Of a DNA stretch of 64,000 nt, positions 11,934 to 47,038 are shown in pieces. A program made the position numbers and the translations under genes. Within the stretch, counting starts at the first letter, position 1. Each line of letters starts with the position of its first letter. The notes below the pieces were generated by a model. That model saw nothing but the letters and a program-made list of their open reading frames with translations, did no database searches and was not told the DNA's origin. Source of the DNA: Pycnopodia helianthoides (Eukaryota > Echinodermata > Asteroidea > Forcipulatida > Asteriidae). Location: assembly GCA_032158295.1 (NCBI GenBank), contig CM063252.1, forward strand, positions 16,894,536 through 16,958,535, written 5' to 3'.

Positions 11934-12275
11934 TTAAAGGTATTGTACACTTTCGGTAACAGCTCAAAATCAGTGTCCACATTTTGTGTGATTAAACATA
12001 TGTATGAACAAACAAACCTGAAAAAGTTTGAGCTCAACTGGTCATCAAGGTCACGAGAAAATAGTGAAAAAAGATCTTATGTGTTTTCTGTTTTTTCAAA
12101 TTATCGCGCGCGATAATTACTATTGTTTTACTCGTTTCTCACAAACGATAGCATTTTAGGCAGAAATATTTTAAGGAACCCTTTCTACCATTACTTACTT
12201 TAAATCATGTAAGTTATGTGTGAATCTGTGAACATTGTGTTTTTCGATCTTACCAATAGTGTACAGGGCCTTTAA
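11934..12275 (+). mobile_element. TTAA-flanked MITE, family B (copy B2)
   Basis: A 342-bp element with TTAA at both ends, AAAGGTATTGTACACTTTCGG on the left and ACCAATAGTGTACAGGGCCT on the right. Same family as 8408-8749. Confidence 0.82.
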
Positions 12276-14800
12276 GTAATCACGAGGTGAAATTTGGACT
12301 ATTCCATTAAGCCCGATTTCACGCGTGAACGAAATACTATTTTTGTTGTATACAACTCATACAAAGGTCATTGTCATTGAAATTGTTTCCACTATAACAC
12401 ATATTAGACACGGAAACTCGTCCATCCCACATTGAAAAATCTAAAGATGTATATATTAAACTTGAAAACTATATAAAAATCATTACCTGTGAACAACGTG
12501 GGCGACTCCATGTAGGCCTAGACACCAACCTTGTCCGCCGTGACACGATATTGCCTCGTTTGGATGAACGACCGGGGGACGAATATTTTGGAAACGTCCA
12601 ATAATTATCCATATTATCAAACTATCCATAAGCGTCCAATAATTATCTATATTGGATGGGTGCCTGTCTAATATTAACTATTGAATGACACGTGACGCGT
12701 CCACCACCGAACAAATTACATTGATCTGTGTATCACGACAATTAAAATTGACTATAAATTACACTCTGGTCACATATTTCTTAAATGTTATTAGAACTAA
12801 TTCCGATCATTTCTGTTAAGTTCTGCTTTGTCCCAATTTTATGCCGCCTGGGCTGGTCAATTTTTGTTATGCTATTACATTCTTATGCAAAAGAAAGATC
12901 GAATTTTCTTCATGCCAGTAACTCCTCGAGAAGGCTAGAATCAACATTTGTGAAGAAAGCCTGTATCTGCTTCTGAGATGTGTCTGACAAATTATTGAAA
13001 GCTTCCTCTGGGCTTGTTTTCGTTGCCTCTCACATAACACATTATCCATAGATTATCATTAAAATTATATTGGGTCACCTGCATTTATACTTTAGGATTA
13101 CTGAAAATGCTCAACTTCGAAATTAGCTCTCAAAGTTTGGACCCCTCACCTGAAAATCCTGGATCCGCCCCCTTACTACCATATGTACCAAAAAAGGCAC
13201 AAAAAGGCGGCCTGATATGTGAAGCAAGCACACTTTGAGGTAGTTTTGTGGGTCTTGGCACTTTTATTTTCCTTAGATGTGACTTGCAGTTTGATTGTTC
13301 TGAAGCTGGGGCGATGGACGTACGGCCGGGGGCTCCTCATATTTTTGAATACTTATTTGTATATTATTATCATGTTACAAATAACTTGATATAGTTTGAC
13401 CCCCTAAATGAGGTTGCCGGTTGCCATGGCAACACCTGAACCCCCCACAACAAATGTTTGTTACAAAAATGACCCAGTCTTGTATAGAAATATATATTAT
13501 TTCATGTTTATAAAAGTATAAAACGTTTATTAATCCACAGACACTTACAATATCCGGGTGAGCTGACAACCCATTGTCGAAAAGTGGCAGTTGATGATCT
13601 CCAAAAAGCGTACAGTTTTATTGCATGGTCCCGTTTTTTAGCACACATGCTCTTTGCTTGCCATGGGCTGTCGTCATTTTTTGAGCAATGTGAAATTTGC
13701 ACGATGCTTTAACATCGAACGGATCCCGGAACCGGTGTCAAAGGGAAATCTGTCCCCCGGAGATTCTGTCCCTCATGGGAAATTAACATTATAGGCTAAA
13801 GGAGGATGATTTAAAAGAGGGCGCTATCAGCTGAAATTAGTACACAGTTGGCCGTATTGGGGAAATAATCGCCTGCCACATCGGAACAGGAGGTTTGGAT
13901 AAAGTCCATTGTGGCTGATATCTGTTTTGTGCCCGTAGGCTCTTTGTGGACATTGAAAGTGGTGTCATCGTGAGGTCATGTCTCTACAAAAACAAGCTGA
14001 AACATGGTTCCTTCGCACAACGGTCTCAGTGTCGTTGTGTGACTTCAACCCTGTTGATAACCATGGCTACGACTGAGGCTTATGCTTGGTCCGGTATTTG
14101 GAAGCCCCGTATGACACATTTTCAAAATACTTGCCGGAGTTTTAACCGGAGCTGAAGCCAAAGTTTTGCAAAGGACTATGTATTAGTTTCAAAGTCGTTT
14201 GAAGCTGTTTAAATAATGGATGTTGCGTTTTAAGTGACGCATTACATAATTTGCTTTTTGTACTTTCTGAGGAAGGAGGGACTGCACAGTGCACAAGCAG
14301 TGACTAATTTTCGTCATTGAAAACAACAAAGACTCAAAAACAAATGTGTGTTTTTGTTGATAATAAAAATAGTAAGATATAGAATTCATCACTAAACACA
14401 ATTTAGTCCTTATTTGCCTTCCTCCGTATGGACAGGCAAAAGCCTGCATGTGCAGGCGGGGATTATAAAAATCAATTGTTACAGTAAAAGTCATCCACTT
14501 GGATCATCACAAGTTCGTCTCACATACTGGATTATATAATCATGTAGAACAGTTTTTTGCACAGTGACTTCCTCGTGAAGGTCCTTTATAACCCCTACCC
14601 CCTTCAAATTCAAACCGAGAATGAAGAAGCAAACCAAAATGGTCAGATATCGTGTATTATGATAAGCATCCACGGATGGACGTTACGATATTGGGGTTGC
14701 ACATTAATATTATTTAATGGCCTGACATTCTCGAAGGCTAAAAAGCAAAACAAAACGCACAAACAAGTATAGGCCTTTAAGGCGAAATAAATTTTTTTAA
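12276..14800. other. Intergenic, no gene recognised
   Basis: Several short open frames occur on both strands, but none has family features, plausible splice context or codon structure. No repeat with clear ends was found. Confidence 0.35.
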
Positions 14801-15110
14801 ATATGTTTAGCGTCTTGCCTTTTTGAAAAAAGGAAGGAGGGAATTGTTTTTATTTTTTTTTTCAAAAATGGCCACCCAACATTTTTTTCAAGACAACCGG
14901 CAGGGCTATTTTTTCATAATGGTTGCCAGCTTTTTCCGGTGTGTTTTTTTTTCGGTGTGCTAAAGTCTAAAAATACGATCTTATTTATTTTAAAGTAAAA
15001 TAATTTTCGTCAGAGGTCGTTAAAGTTTATTCTTATAGTAAACAATTCATAAAAAGAAAAGAAAAAAGGAGGCGGCCTCTAAAAAGGAAGCGGGCGGGAC
15101 GCTAAACATG
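14801..15110. mobile_element. MITE-like element with TTTAGCGTC ends (copy F1)
   Basis: The ends ATATGTTTAGCGTCTTGCC and GGCGGGACGCTAAACATG are inverted. The interior has AAAATGGCCACCC and GCGGCCTCTAAAAAGGAAG. A shorter relative with the same ends and interior words lies at 27734-27899. Confidence 0.65.
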
Positions 15111-15443
15111 TTTTTTTTTTTTTTTTTTAATTTGCCTTAGACAGAAGCAGTAAGTGGGGGGGGGAGAGACAGAAACCTCACAAAAAAGACCGAAAGAATC
15201 TGCAGGCAGGTCATTAACTATTTTTTGTATTTATAACCATCAGTCATTTAGGTTGGTAAGCAGCTTGCAACAGCTAACTCTGTTTTTGTACCAGGCAAAA
15301 CATAATAGGCCTCAGGTGTATGGCATCGTGTTGTCCGTAATGTATGTGCGAGAGCACTTCAAGAGTCACGAACAGAGCCAAAAGACGGACTGTGTTTTGG
15401 CTTCTGTTTTTTAACTCCATGTTAGCCTCGTTGACCCCCACTA

Positions 15444-15680
15444 TTAAAGGTAGTAATGTAGTTTTAGAGAAAGGTAATTATGTTGGCCAAAAAACTTGAA
15501 TCAGGCATCTGAAAGCACACAATAATTGCAACAAGGGTGTTTTTCCTTTCATTATTTTCTTGCAACTTGACCAATTATGCCAACATTTTTCCCAGGTTTG
15601 TTATTTCATGCATAATGTCGACAAACATCAAGTGAGGTTGCTGGTCTTTGAAATTTAGTAAAAGTGTACCATACCTTTCA
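15444..15680. repeat. Dispersed repeat (family E, copy 1)
   Basis: It contains AATGTAGTTTTAGAGA and GGCATCTGAAAGCACACAA, which recur at about 43168-43330. The ends AAAGGTA...TACCTTT are weakly inverted. It is probably an old TTAA-type MITE. Confidence 0.5.
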
Positions 15681-17190
15681 ACCCTGTATTCTATCACACA
15701 ATACCACATTCGTGCGTAGTATAGAAAAGATTGGTCAAAGAAAAGTTTTGACAAGGTAGTTGTGTGAACAGGTATAGGCCCTGTTTGTGTTGAGTTTGTT
15801 CAGAGATAACAATCTGGGTACAAAGTGGAGGCGAATACAGTGATATTGAGCCTAGTTAGTGATTGAATTTGTTGACTTTTGTTGAATAATCAATCAATTT
15901 GAACACATGTCTTGATGGTGGGATATTGACCTTTTAAGAGGGTTTGGTGTTGACAGTATATTGCGGCAAGTTCTGCATTTTTGAGCATTTTTATTTTTGT
16001 CCTTGAATGATATAGCAACCCTTTTGTGTCCCTCTAAAATGTTATCCGAGTTTCGGCGCTGATTGTAGTTTGCGTTTGAATTTTGACAGAAACAAGATCT
16101 TGGTCTAGTTATACCATTGACAGCACATATTAAAGGTTATTATGTAGGCGTATACTTTCTCTATGGTTTGAGGGATGGGGATCCCCCCTTCGCGGCCCGC
16201 AGTCGTTGTGCGGCCACTATTTTAGTGAGATGAAAGCAGGAGGAAGGGGGGGTTGCTGTATACTCGATCATTGTTTTACTTTCTTCAGCCATGGTTCAGG
16301 TGGTAATCCAAATTTTTGTCCTCCCTTCAGATAAGCAAGGTGGTCGTCATGATATGAATCTCTCATAAGACAAATGCAATGTTCTGATGTTTCGCCAATT
16401 TATCTCTGAATGTTGATCTTCAAGTCACTACACGAAAAGCCATTTGTATACATTCAGGTCTAATTGTTGGTTTCCGGGATGAGGACACTGCAAACCATTG
16501 TTTCGAAGAAAATAACCCGCAAAATGCTGTCGAATAGGGTGATCACGTTCACGAGGAGTTATAACGTCAGTGTGAATACTGATGCAATTATTTAATGATC
16601 GTTGGAATTTTAACAAGGACGGGGGGCGATCGGCTTCCCATACTAAATTTATTAAAACCATTAGTATAAGTTCTATAAAACGGATTAGCATTGTATATTT
16701 ATGTGCTTTAATAAATAATGACCTTGGAGTCCACATAATTAGCATGCAAACTGTGAGAGTAACACACCGTTGAGGTCGCACCTTTAACATCAATCTGGAA
16801 TCAAAATATTGACTGTTTATCTGAAATTGAAGATAAGTGATCAACGACCTTCCTGAGTGGTCTTTATGCTACGGTCCGCTGCACTTGAGTATTTCCGCGT
16901 CTTCGCGTATTTTTATGAGCCGGTGTCAAGTATCTGCGGTTGATTACGCTTAGAAATTGGAGAGAATATTCCGAACACAGCATTTTTTCCCCCGCTCTCG
17001 GCCACTGTGTGCGACATAATCCCGTAGAGAGGGGCCGTTAGATTGACATATCAAACGGCCTAGCAGACTGCCTTTGAAGTTCACCGTATCAGCTGTCCTG
17101 TGACTACACTGTCCTCACACACCTACTTTAGTGCTGTGCAGTTGCACTGCTCGTTGCCGCCAGTGTATCCATCGGCTGTCGTGAAGCATC
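15681..17190. other. Intergenic/upstream region of NT5E-like gene
   Basis: No exon recognised. The last few hundred bases should contain the promoter and 5' UTR of the nucleotidase gene. No TATA box is convincing. Confidence 0.35.
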
Positions 17191-41104
<23,914 letters not shown>

Positions 41105-41756
41105 CATATGTGTATTGAAAGTGTTATAAATATTTATTAGGAAAGACACTTTAGACAATTACTTTAAAATGGTTTAAATATACCGTTACTTCAGAATCAG
41201 AACAAGGTTCAACAATTTGTTTTCCGATACTGCAGTATCTAAACCTTTTGCTGTTAGAAAATTGTGCCAATTTGGAGTGGTGAAATTTTGATTAATAGAT
41301 CTCTAGAACAGAAGATAAATAGAAATGTAACATCGATTTATTTGTGGCATCGCAACTTTTGAAAGAGTAACAAAATGTCGTAGTCAAGCGGTCCACGGTA
41401 GTGTATCGGACCAGGATCTGAATAATTGTAGACAGTTTATCCATTCTGATTGGACGAGAGGACATCACGTGGCCGTGTTTAAACGGACGATATAACACCG
41501 GCTAGAAGTGTTTAAACATGGCCTGGCAACGTTTTGTCAAAGAGGGCGCTATCACGTTTGCGCGGAGCGCGCAAATTTGGTAAGCCGCATAGTTTATTTC
41601 GCGCAAGTTGGAAACTTGCGTGCGATAGCTTGAAACTTAAGCGCGCAAGTTCGAAAATTGCGCGACGCGGTTTTTCTACACGCATAGAAATTCAACGCCG
41701 AGTCGAGGTGAGCTAAGGCTAAACTGTCAGATTTGTTCTCAACTTTTACAGGGTTT
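41105..41756. other. NT5E-like 3' flank
   Basis: It should contain the 3' UTR. An AATAGA/ATAAAT-rich stretch (41124-41325) is present but no canonical AATAAA is obvious. A GC-rich CGCGC tract at 41559-41670 contains imperfect direct repeats of GCGCAAGTT. Confidence 0.35.
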
Positions 41757-41836
41757 TTTAACCCTCTTCACCACACATTGATTCCCTTATCATGACACTT
41801 TTATGTCCTTGAGCAGGACACGTAACCATAACTGCT
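41757..41836 (+). mobile_element. SINE body fragment
   Basis: TGTCCTTGAGCAGGACACG and TAACCATAACTGCTTCTC match the body of the tRNA-headed SINE family in this window. The head is missing. Confidence 0.55.
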
Positions 41837-41840
41837 TCTC

Positions 41841-42183
41841 TTAAAGGTATTATACAGGATTGGTAGAGCTGACAAAACAGTCGCACACAAAGTTCATGTT
41901 TTGTGTGATTAACCATATACATGAAATAACAAACCTGTCAAAATTTGAGCTCAATTGGTCATCGAGGTCACGAGAAAATAGTGAAAAGAGACCTTATGTG
42001 TTTTCTGTTTTTCAAGCATCGAGTTTATTATCGCGCGCGCGATAAAAACTATTGTTTTATTCATTTCATTATTCATATTTAAGGAACCCTTTCTACCATT
42101 ACTTACTTTAAATCATGTAAGTAATGTGTGAATCTGTGAACATTTGTGTTTTTCGATCTTACCAATAGTGTACAGGGCTTGAA
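41841..42183 (-). mobile_element. TTAA-flanked MITE, family B (copy B3)
   Basis: Starts TTAAAGGTATTATACAGG and ends GTGTACAGGGCTTGA, so the right TTAA has mutated. The interior matches copies B1 and B2. Confidence 0.8.
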
Positions 42184-42224
42184 AACCATGGCTCGTCCGC
42201 TTACTGCAGGGTTTTAATCTAATA

Positions 42225-42840
42225 TTACAAAGGTTTATGTTAGGTTATGGTTAATCTAAAAACGTTAAATCAACGTTTGTTTTAGGTTTTTATGGTTGGT
42301 TCGTTTTTGGTTAATGAAACAACGTTAAATCAACACTTGTTTTAGGTTTTCATAGTTGGTTTGTTTTTGGTTGAAAAATAACGTTTAATCAACACTTGTT
42401 TCAGGGTTTCATGGTTGGTTCGTTTTTGGTTAAAAGAACAACGCTAAGTCAACATTAGTTTTAGGTTTTCATGGTTGGTTTGTTTTGGGTTGAAAAATAA
42501 CGTTCAATCAACATTTGTTTTAGGTTGTCATGGTTGGTTCGTTTGTGGTTGAAAAATAACGTTAAATCAACGTTTGTTTGTTGTTGTCATGGTTGGTTCA
42601 TTTTCGGCTGGTAAAATAACGTTTAATCAACGTTTGTTTTAGGTTTCAATTGTTTGTCCATTTTTGGTTGATAAAATAACGTTTTATCAGCGTCTGTTTT
42701 TGGTTTGGATTGTTTGCCAATTTTTGGTTGATGAAATAACGGTTAATTCAACGTTTGTTGTAGGTGTTAATGATTGTTCTGTTTTTGGTTGATAAAATAA
42801 AGGTAAATCAATGTCTGTTGCAGTTTTTCAGTGTCGAAAA
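42225..42840. repeat. About 60-bp tandem satellite, some 10 units, AACGTT-rich
   Basis: Units follow AACGTTAAATCAACG, TTTGTTTTAGGTTTTCA, TGGTTGGTTCGTTTTTGG, with increasing decay to the right. Confidence 0.9.
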
Positions 42841-44139
42841 AAAAATCAAGGTTATCTGAACGTATGCGCTAGGTAGGCTACGGTTGGCCATTTTTTAGTT
42901 GACCACTTTATCTTTGATTTTAATTTGATAATTTCTTTTAAAGAAAACAGTCATAAATTTGCGAATAAAAACCATTGTAATTCTTGAAGACTTCGTTTTG
43001 TTATGTACTTAAAACCTTAGGGGGATTTCCTCGAGTACATGTCATTTACATGTACGTATGAAGACCCTCAATGAATTTTTTAAGGCAGCATGTACTTTTG
43101 GTAATTGCTCTAAAAACATACTTAGTAAAGAGCTATTGATATTATCATTGTCAGAAACTATACCCCCTTTAAAGTAATGTAGTTTTGGAGAGCGTGGTAA
43201 TTTTTCACCAAAGAAAATTTTATATAAGAAAAGTTTCAGTCAGGCATGAAACTTCTCGGACATCTGAAAGCACACAATTATACGCATCGTCAATAATACA
43301 CATGGTTTTTGCAATGGTCAGAGAGTTAATCACTGGGCATTGCTAAGCATGAGGTGGAAGAAGTTCAGATAAGGCAAACATTTTACCATAGAAGTGTGCC
43401 AACTTGGGTGTACATTACAAAAGCTAATTGGCTTATCTTGTTGAGGAGTCTCGACTCAGGCGCCAACAAAGGGATCAGAGTTTTTTAATTGAAGATCCAC
43501 GTCATGATTTGACGTTCTCATGAAAATACTGTAACAGTTTGTTGCTTTTTTCTCAACAAGTAGACAAAGTATTCAGCTGAAACTTTCACAAGTGACTTTT
43601 ATTTTATCTTTATTGATAATTTAGACTAGCATTACGACGAAAAAATCACTCCATGAACCTAGTTTGAAATAATTTTAACTCTTGGTTAAAATAACGTTGA
43701 GTCAACGTTGCTTTAGGTTGACATCAATATGCAAATTTATAGTCGGGTAATATTAGCAGTCCAAATTCAAATTTAATAAATAACAATTTGGTGTTATGAA
43801 GACATTTAATGGTAGTTTATTACCCTTTTTCCAAATCCTTTTGAAGAATTTGTTTGACATCAAATGTACCATCGATAGTTTCAGTTGCAAGTTATTAATT
43901 AAAAATTAAACCACTTGAAGAAATAAAAAAGTGCAACCATGACTGAAGTTTCTATGTATCCGTACTACATATATGCAACATATGCCACATGTTAGGATGT
44001 ATAGGTTTATATTGACTGTAGCATACGTAAGACTGTATTTTATAACCAATTATTAATTAAAGTATACTAAAGAAAATTGCATAAAAAATTATAATTATTA
44101 GATCAAAGTTAATGGATGATGTTGGATCATAAGTTAAAA
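42841..44139. other. Spacer between two AACGTT satellites
   Basis: Contains a copy of dispersed family E at about 43168-43330 (AATGTAGTTTTGGAGAG, CATCTGAAAGCACACAA). No gene seen. Confidence 0.45.
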
Positions 44140-44560
44140 AAACGGTCCAAGAAACGTTGAACAAACGTTAATGTAACATTGTTCCAACGTTAATTAAACA
44201 TTTTGTTAATGAGCAAATTAACGTTGAAAAAACGTTCACATAAAAACGTTAAAGTAACTAGTTGAAAAAACGTGAATGTTGCATTGTTTCAACGTTCACC
44301 TGCTAACGTTGGTTAAACATTATATCAATGAGCAAAATAACGTTGCATCTACGTTCTTGTAAAACGTATAAGTAACTAGTTGAAAAAACGTTTATATGTA
44401 ACATTGTTTCTACGTTTACAATCTAACGTTGATTAAACATTACATCAATGAGCAGAATTACGTTGAATGTACGTTCTCATATAAACGTTAAAGTAACGTT
44501 CATTGTAAACGGTATTAAAACGTTGTTTCAACGTCCTAATGCTATCTGGGAATTCCTCTT
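44140..44560. repeat. About 120-bp tandem satellite ending GCTATCTGGGA
   Basis: Three to four units with ATCAATGAGCA, AACGTTGAAAAAACGTT, AAGTAACTAGTTG and TAACATTGTTTC. The block ends at ATGCTATCTGGGA. The same terminus follows a short AACGTT block at 46561-46677, so it is probably one end of a DNA transposon with repeat-rich ends. Confidence 0.8.
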
Positions 44561-44571
44561 TCCCTACAACC

Positions 44572-45745
44572 ACAGGTACTGTCTCATCTCCATGGAGATC
44601 CTTTAGTTGGTCATTTTAGCACACGTAAAACTTTCCAACGATCCCTTAACCTTTGTTACTGGCCTTTCATTCACCGTGACATTGACGTGTCGTTCTTGTG
44701 AGTGTCGTCGCAATCCAACCCCACGTAATAAAGCTCCTATGGAAATTTCGAACTCGACCCATCCTTTCCAACGCGTTTTCGCGGATATAACGGAACTGCC
44801 TAACAACAACCAAAAACAACCGTTACATCCTTGTAGTCATGGATCAGTTCACAAAATATGTGAATCTGTACTCTTTGAACGATCAAACACTGAGCACATT
44901 CTGTAGCCAAATGTGTTTTTGATAAATACATCTCCGAGCATGGTATCCATGATACATTACATACTGACCAGGGGCGCCAATTTGAAAGCTCCTTATAGTC
45001 CAGGAATTATGCAAACTGCTTGGGATTAACAAAACCCGTACGATCCCCCTACCATCCCCAATCTGACGGCCAAGTTGAGCGTTTCAACCGCAGTAAGGAT
45101 CAGCTTTCTAAACATCTATCCACGCCCACCACAGATGAATGGGATGATGTTTTTTACCCCAGATCCAGCTTGCATATAATTCTGCTGTTCACAGAGAGAC
45201 TCGGCTTCCCGCCCATGTTCTAATTGGACACCCTTCTCCACAGCTTCATACGTCCCCCAATCCTTTCATTCACCGTGACATTGACGTGTCGTTCATGTGA
45301 GTGTCGTCGCAATCCAACCCCACGTAGTAAAGCTCCTATGGAAATTTCGAACTCGACCCATCCTTTCCAACGCGTTTTGCTGACTCTCTCAAATCCAGCC
45401 TTACATCTGCATTCGTGTTTGCCGCCGTCAACCAAGATCTTACAAGTACTTCGCAAAAATCTAGTGATGATACTAGAATGAAATTTTCCCCATTCCAACC
45501 TGGTCAACTGGTTTGGCGAGATGACCCCGCCAAATCCCGAACGAAACTAGCCCCCGTTGGAAAGGTCCATTTAAAGTCCTCTTCTTCCATCCAAACGAGG
45601 ACGATGACCCCGTTACGTATTCCATTGTTGAAATTCGGAATCCCCAAAATTCGGAATCGCAAAACCCCCAAGGATCCATTACAACAGACTGAAGCCGTAT
45701 GTTTCACCTGTCCCTCCACCACCGCCACCTGGGTCATTCCATGTC
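44572..45745 (+). pseudogene. Broken Ty3/Gypsy retrotransposon integrase
   Basis: Plus-strand frames, interrupted by stops and frameshifts, read HGDPLVGHFSTRKTF and YWPFIHRDID (integrase zinc-binding region), HPFQRVFADITELP (start of the catalytic core), SPYHPQSDGQVERFNRS (end of the core), and FQPGQLVWRDDPAK with a later DDDPVTYSIVEIRN (C-terminal domain). About 118 bp (44663-44779) is duplicated at 45262-45379. No gag, protease, reverse transcriptase or LTR was recognised, so it is a dead fragment. Confidence 0.88.
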
Positions 45746-46560
45746 AGACCAACGCACTTTTTTACTTCATGTCTTCTGATTTTGATAAAAATTGCTGTGC
45801 TTGTAGGTCCTAGTGGGCAATGAATGCACACCAATTTTTAGCCCGATCCGACTTACCATGTGGTCAGGGCAGAAACCACAAAAAATTTGCATTTTTTCGA
45901 GTAAAACACCACCCTTTGGGTACAAATATGTCAAAACCATGTCAATTTTCATCGAATATATGCAAATTTGGTATTAAAATAATGAGAATTGCATGTTCAA
46001 TTCAATTCTTTTCAATTCAATTCAATTCTGAAAAGTAGGTCACCGTGACCGTTAATATGTCATCATGACCTTTGACCCAATTTTTGTAATAATGTATCAT
46101 TCCGAAAATCAACGAAATTAAAATGACTTGATAGAGCAAGTCTTCCTCTATCAGAATCCACTAAGAAATACTTGGGCTCTTTAAAATTTACAACTTTATG
46201 ACTATTTTTGTACAGTTGGTAGGTTATAAATTAGTCAATTTATAGATTTTACATTAAAAATCCACTAACAAAACTTACTGTTCTGTTTCAATTGTTACTA
46301 AAATTAATCTTGGTTGGGGAATTTCTCATGTTAGGGGCTGATGTGGTCTAACCAGAATCATACTTTAGGTTATCAGCTGTGGAGTACCAAGGATTTGGCT
46401 ATTTTTTTGGGGGGGGGGCTCTTTTTTTCCTTCAATTTTGTTTAGAAGATTGTTAAAAATAAATGACCAAAAAAATCAAACAAACAAATTGACAAGCTGT
46501 ATCCGTAGGCTAAGGTGAATACAGTTTGATTTTGTGGACAAGAGTGAAGTGCAACAGTGC
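45746..46560. other. Intergenic, no gene seen
   Basis: AT-rich; short AATTC repeats at about 45999-46027. No recognised element. Confidence 0.35.
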
Positions 46561-46677
46561 TGAGAATTCCTTAACGTTAAATTAACGTTAGCAAATGAAC
46601 AATAACCCATGCTAACCAAAAATCAACCATACTAACCAAATATCAACGTTGATTCAACGTTCGTATGCTATCTGGGA
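46561..46677. repeat. AACGTT block with the GCTATCTGGGA terminus
   Basis: Short version of the 44140-44560 block: TTAACGTTAAATTAACGTTA and CAACGTTGATTCAACGTTCG, ending GTATGCTATCTGGGA. Confidence 0.7.
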
Positions 46678-46887
46678 TTACCACTTGGTTTAGTGGTGGT
46701 GATTCAGAAGATTGACATTTCTTTAGCCAATTGTCCTCTTGTTAATGGTCCAAGTAAATTAAAGGGCATCCCATCTATGGGCAATATGCAGTGCCCCCAA
46801 CCCGGTCCCCGTAAGTAAAAAAAAAAAAAAAAGCTCTTATGCACCCATGTGCCCGTTCTCTATTCATGCACAGGCAAACAGTACTAA

Positions 46888-47038
46888 TTAAATTAACAGC
46901 TCTTTCTTGATTTGATGGAAGCGGTCTTTAATATAGTTGTAGATACGATACTCCATCTTCATCAGTTCTCGTAGTTTCTCGTCAGCCTCTGACGTCAGTG
47001 GCTTCTTTTTCCTCGTTTTGGTCAAATTGGTCCGATGG
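46888..47038 (-). CDS. UST-like: UST-like terminal exon
   Basis: Acceptor ATTATTTTCAG at 47039-47040. One base completes a codon, then HRTNLTKTRKKKPLTSEA and MEYRIYNYIKDRFHQIKK to TAA at 46890-46888: 49 residues plus stop. The layout (basic linker, proline, helix with aromatic residues) matches the end of UST. Confidence 0.85.

Noticed and set aside
16428..16844. 138-codon minus-strand frame upstream of NT5E-like gene
   Set aside because: No recognisable motif, no splice context, composition like surrounding non-coding DNA.
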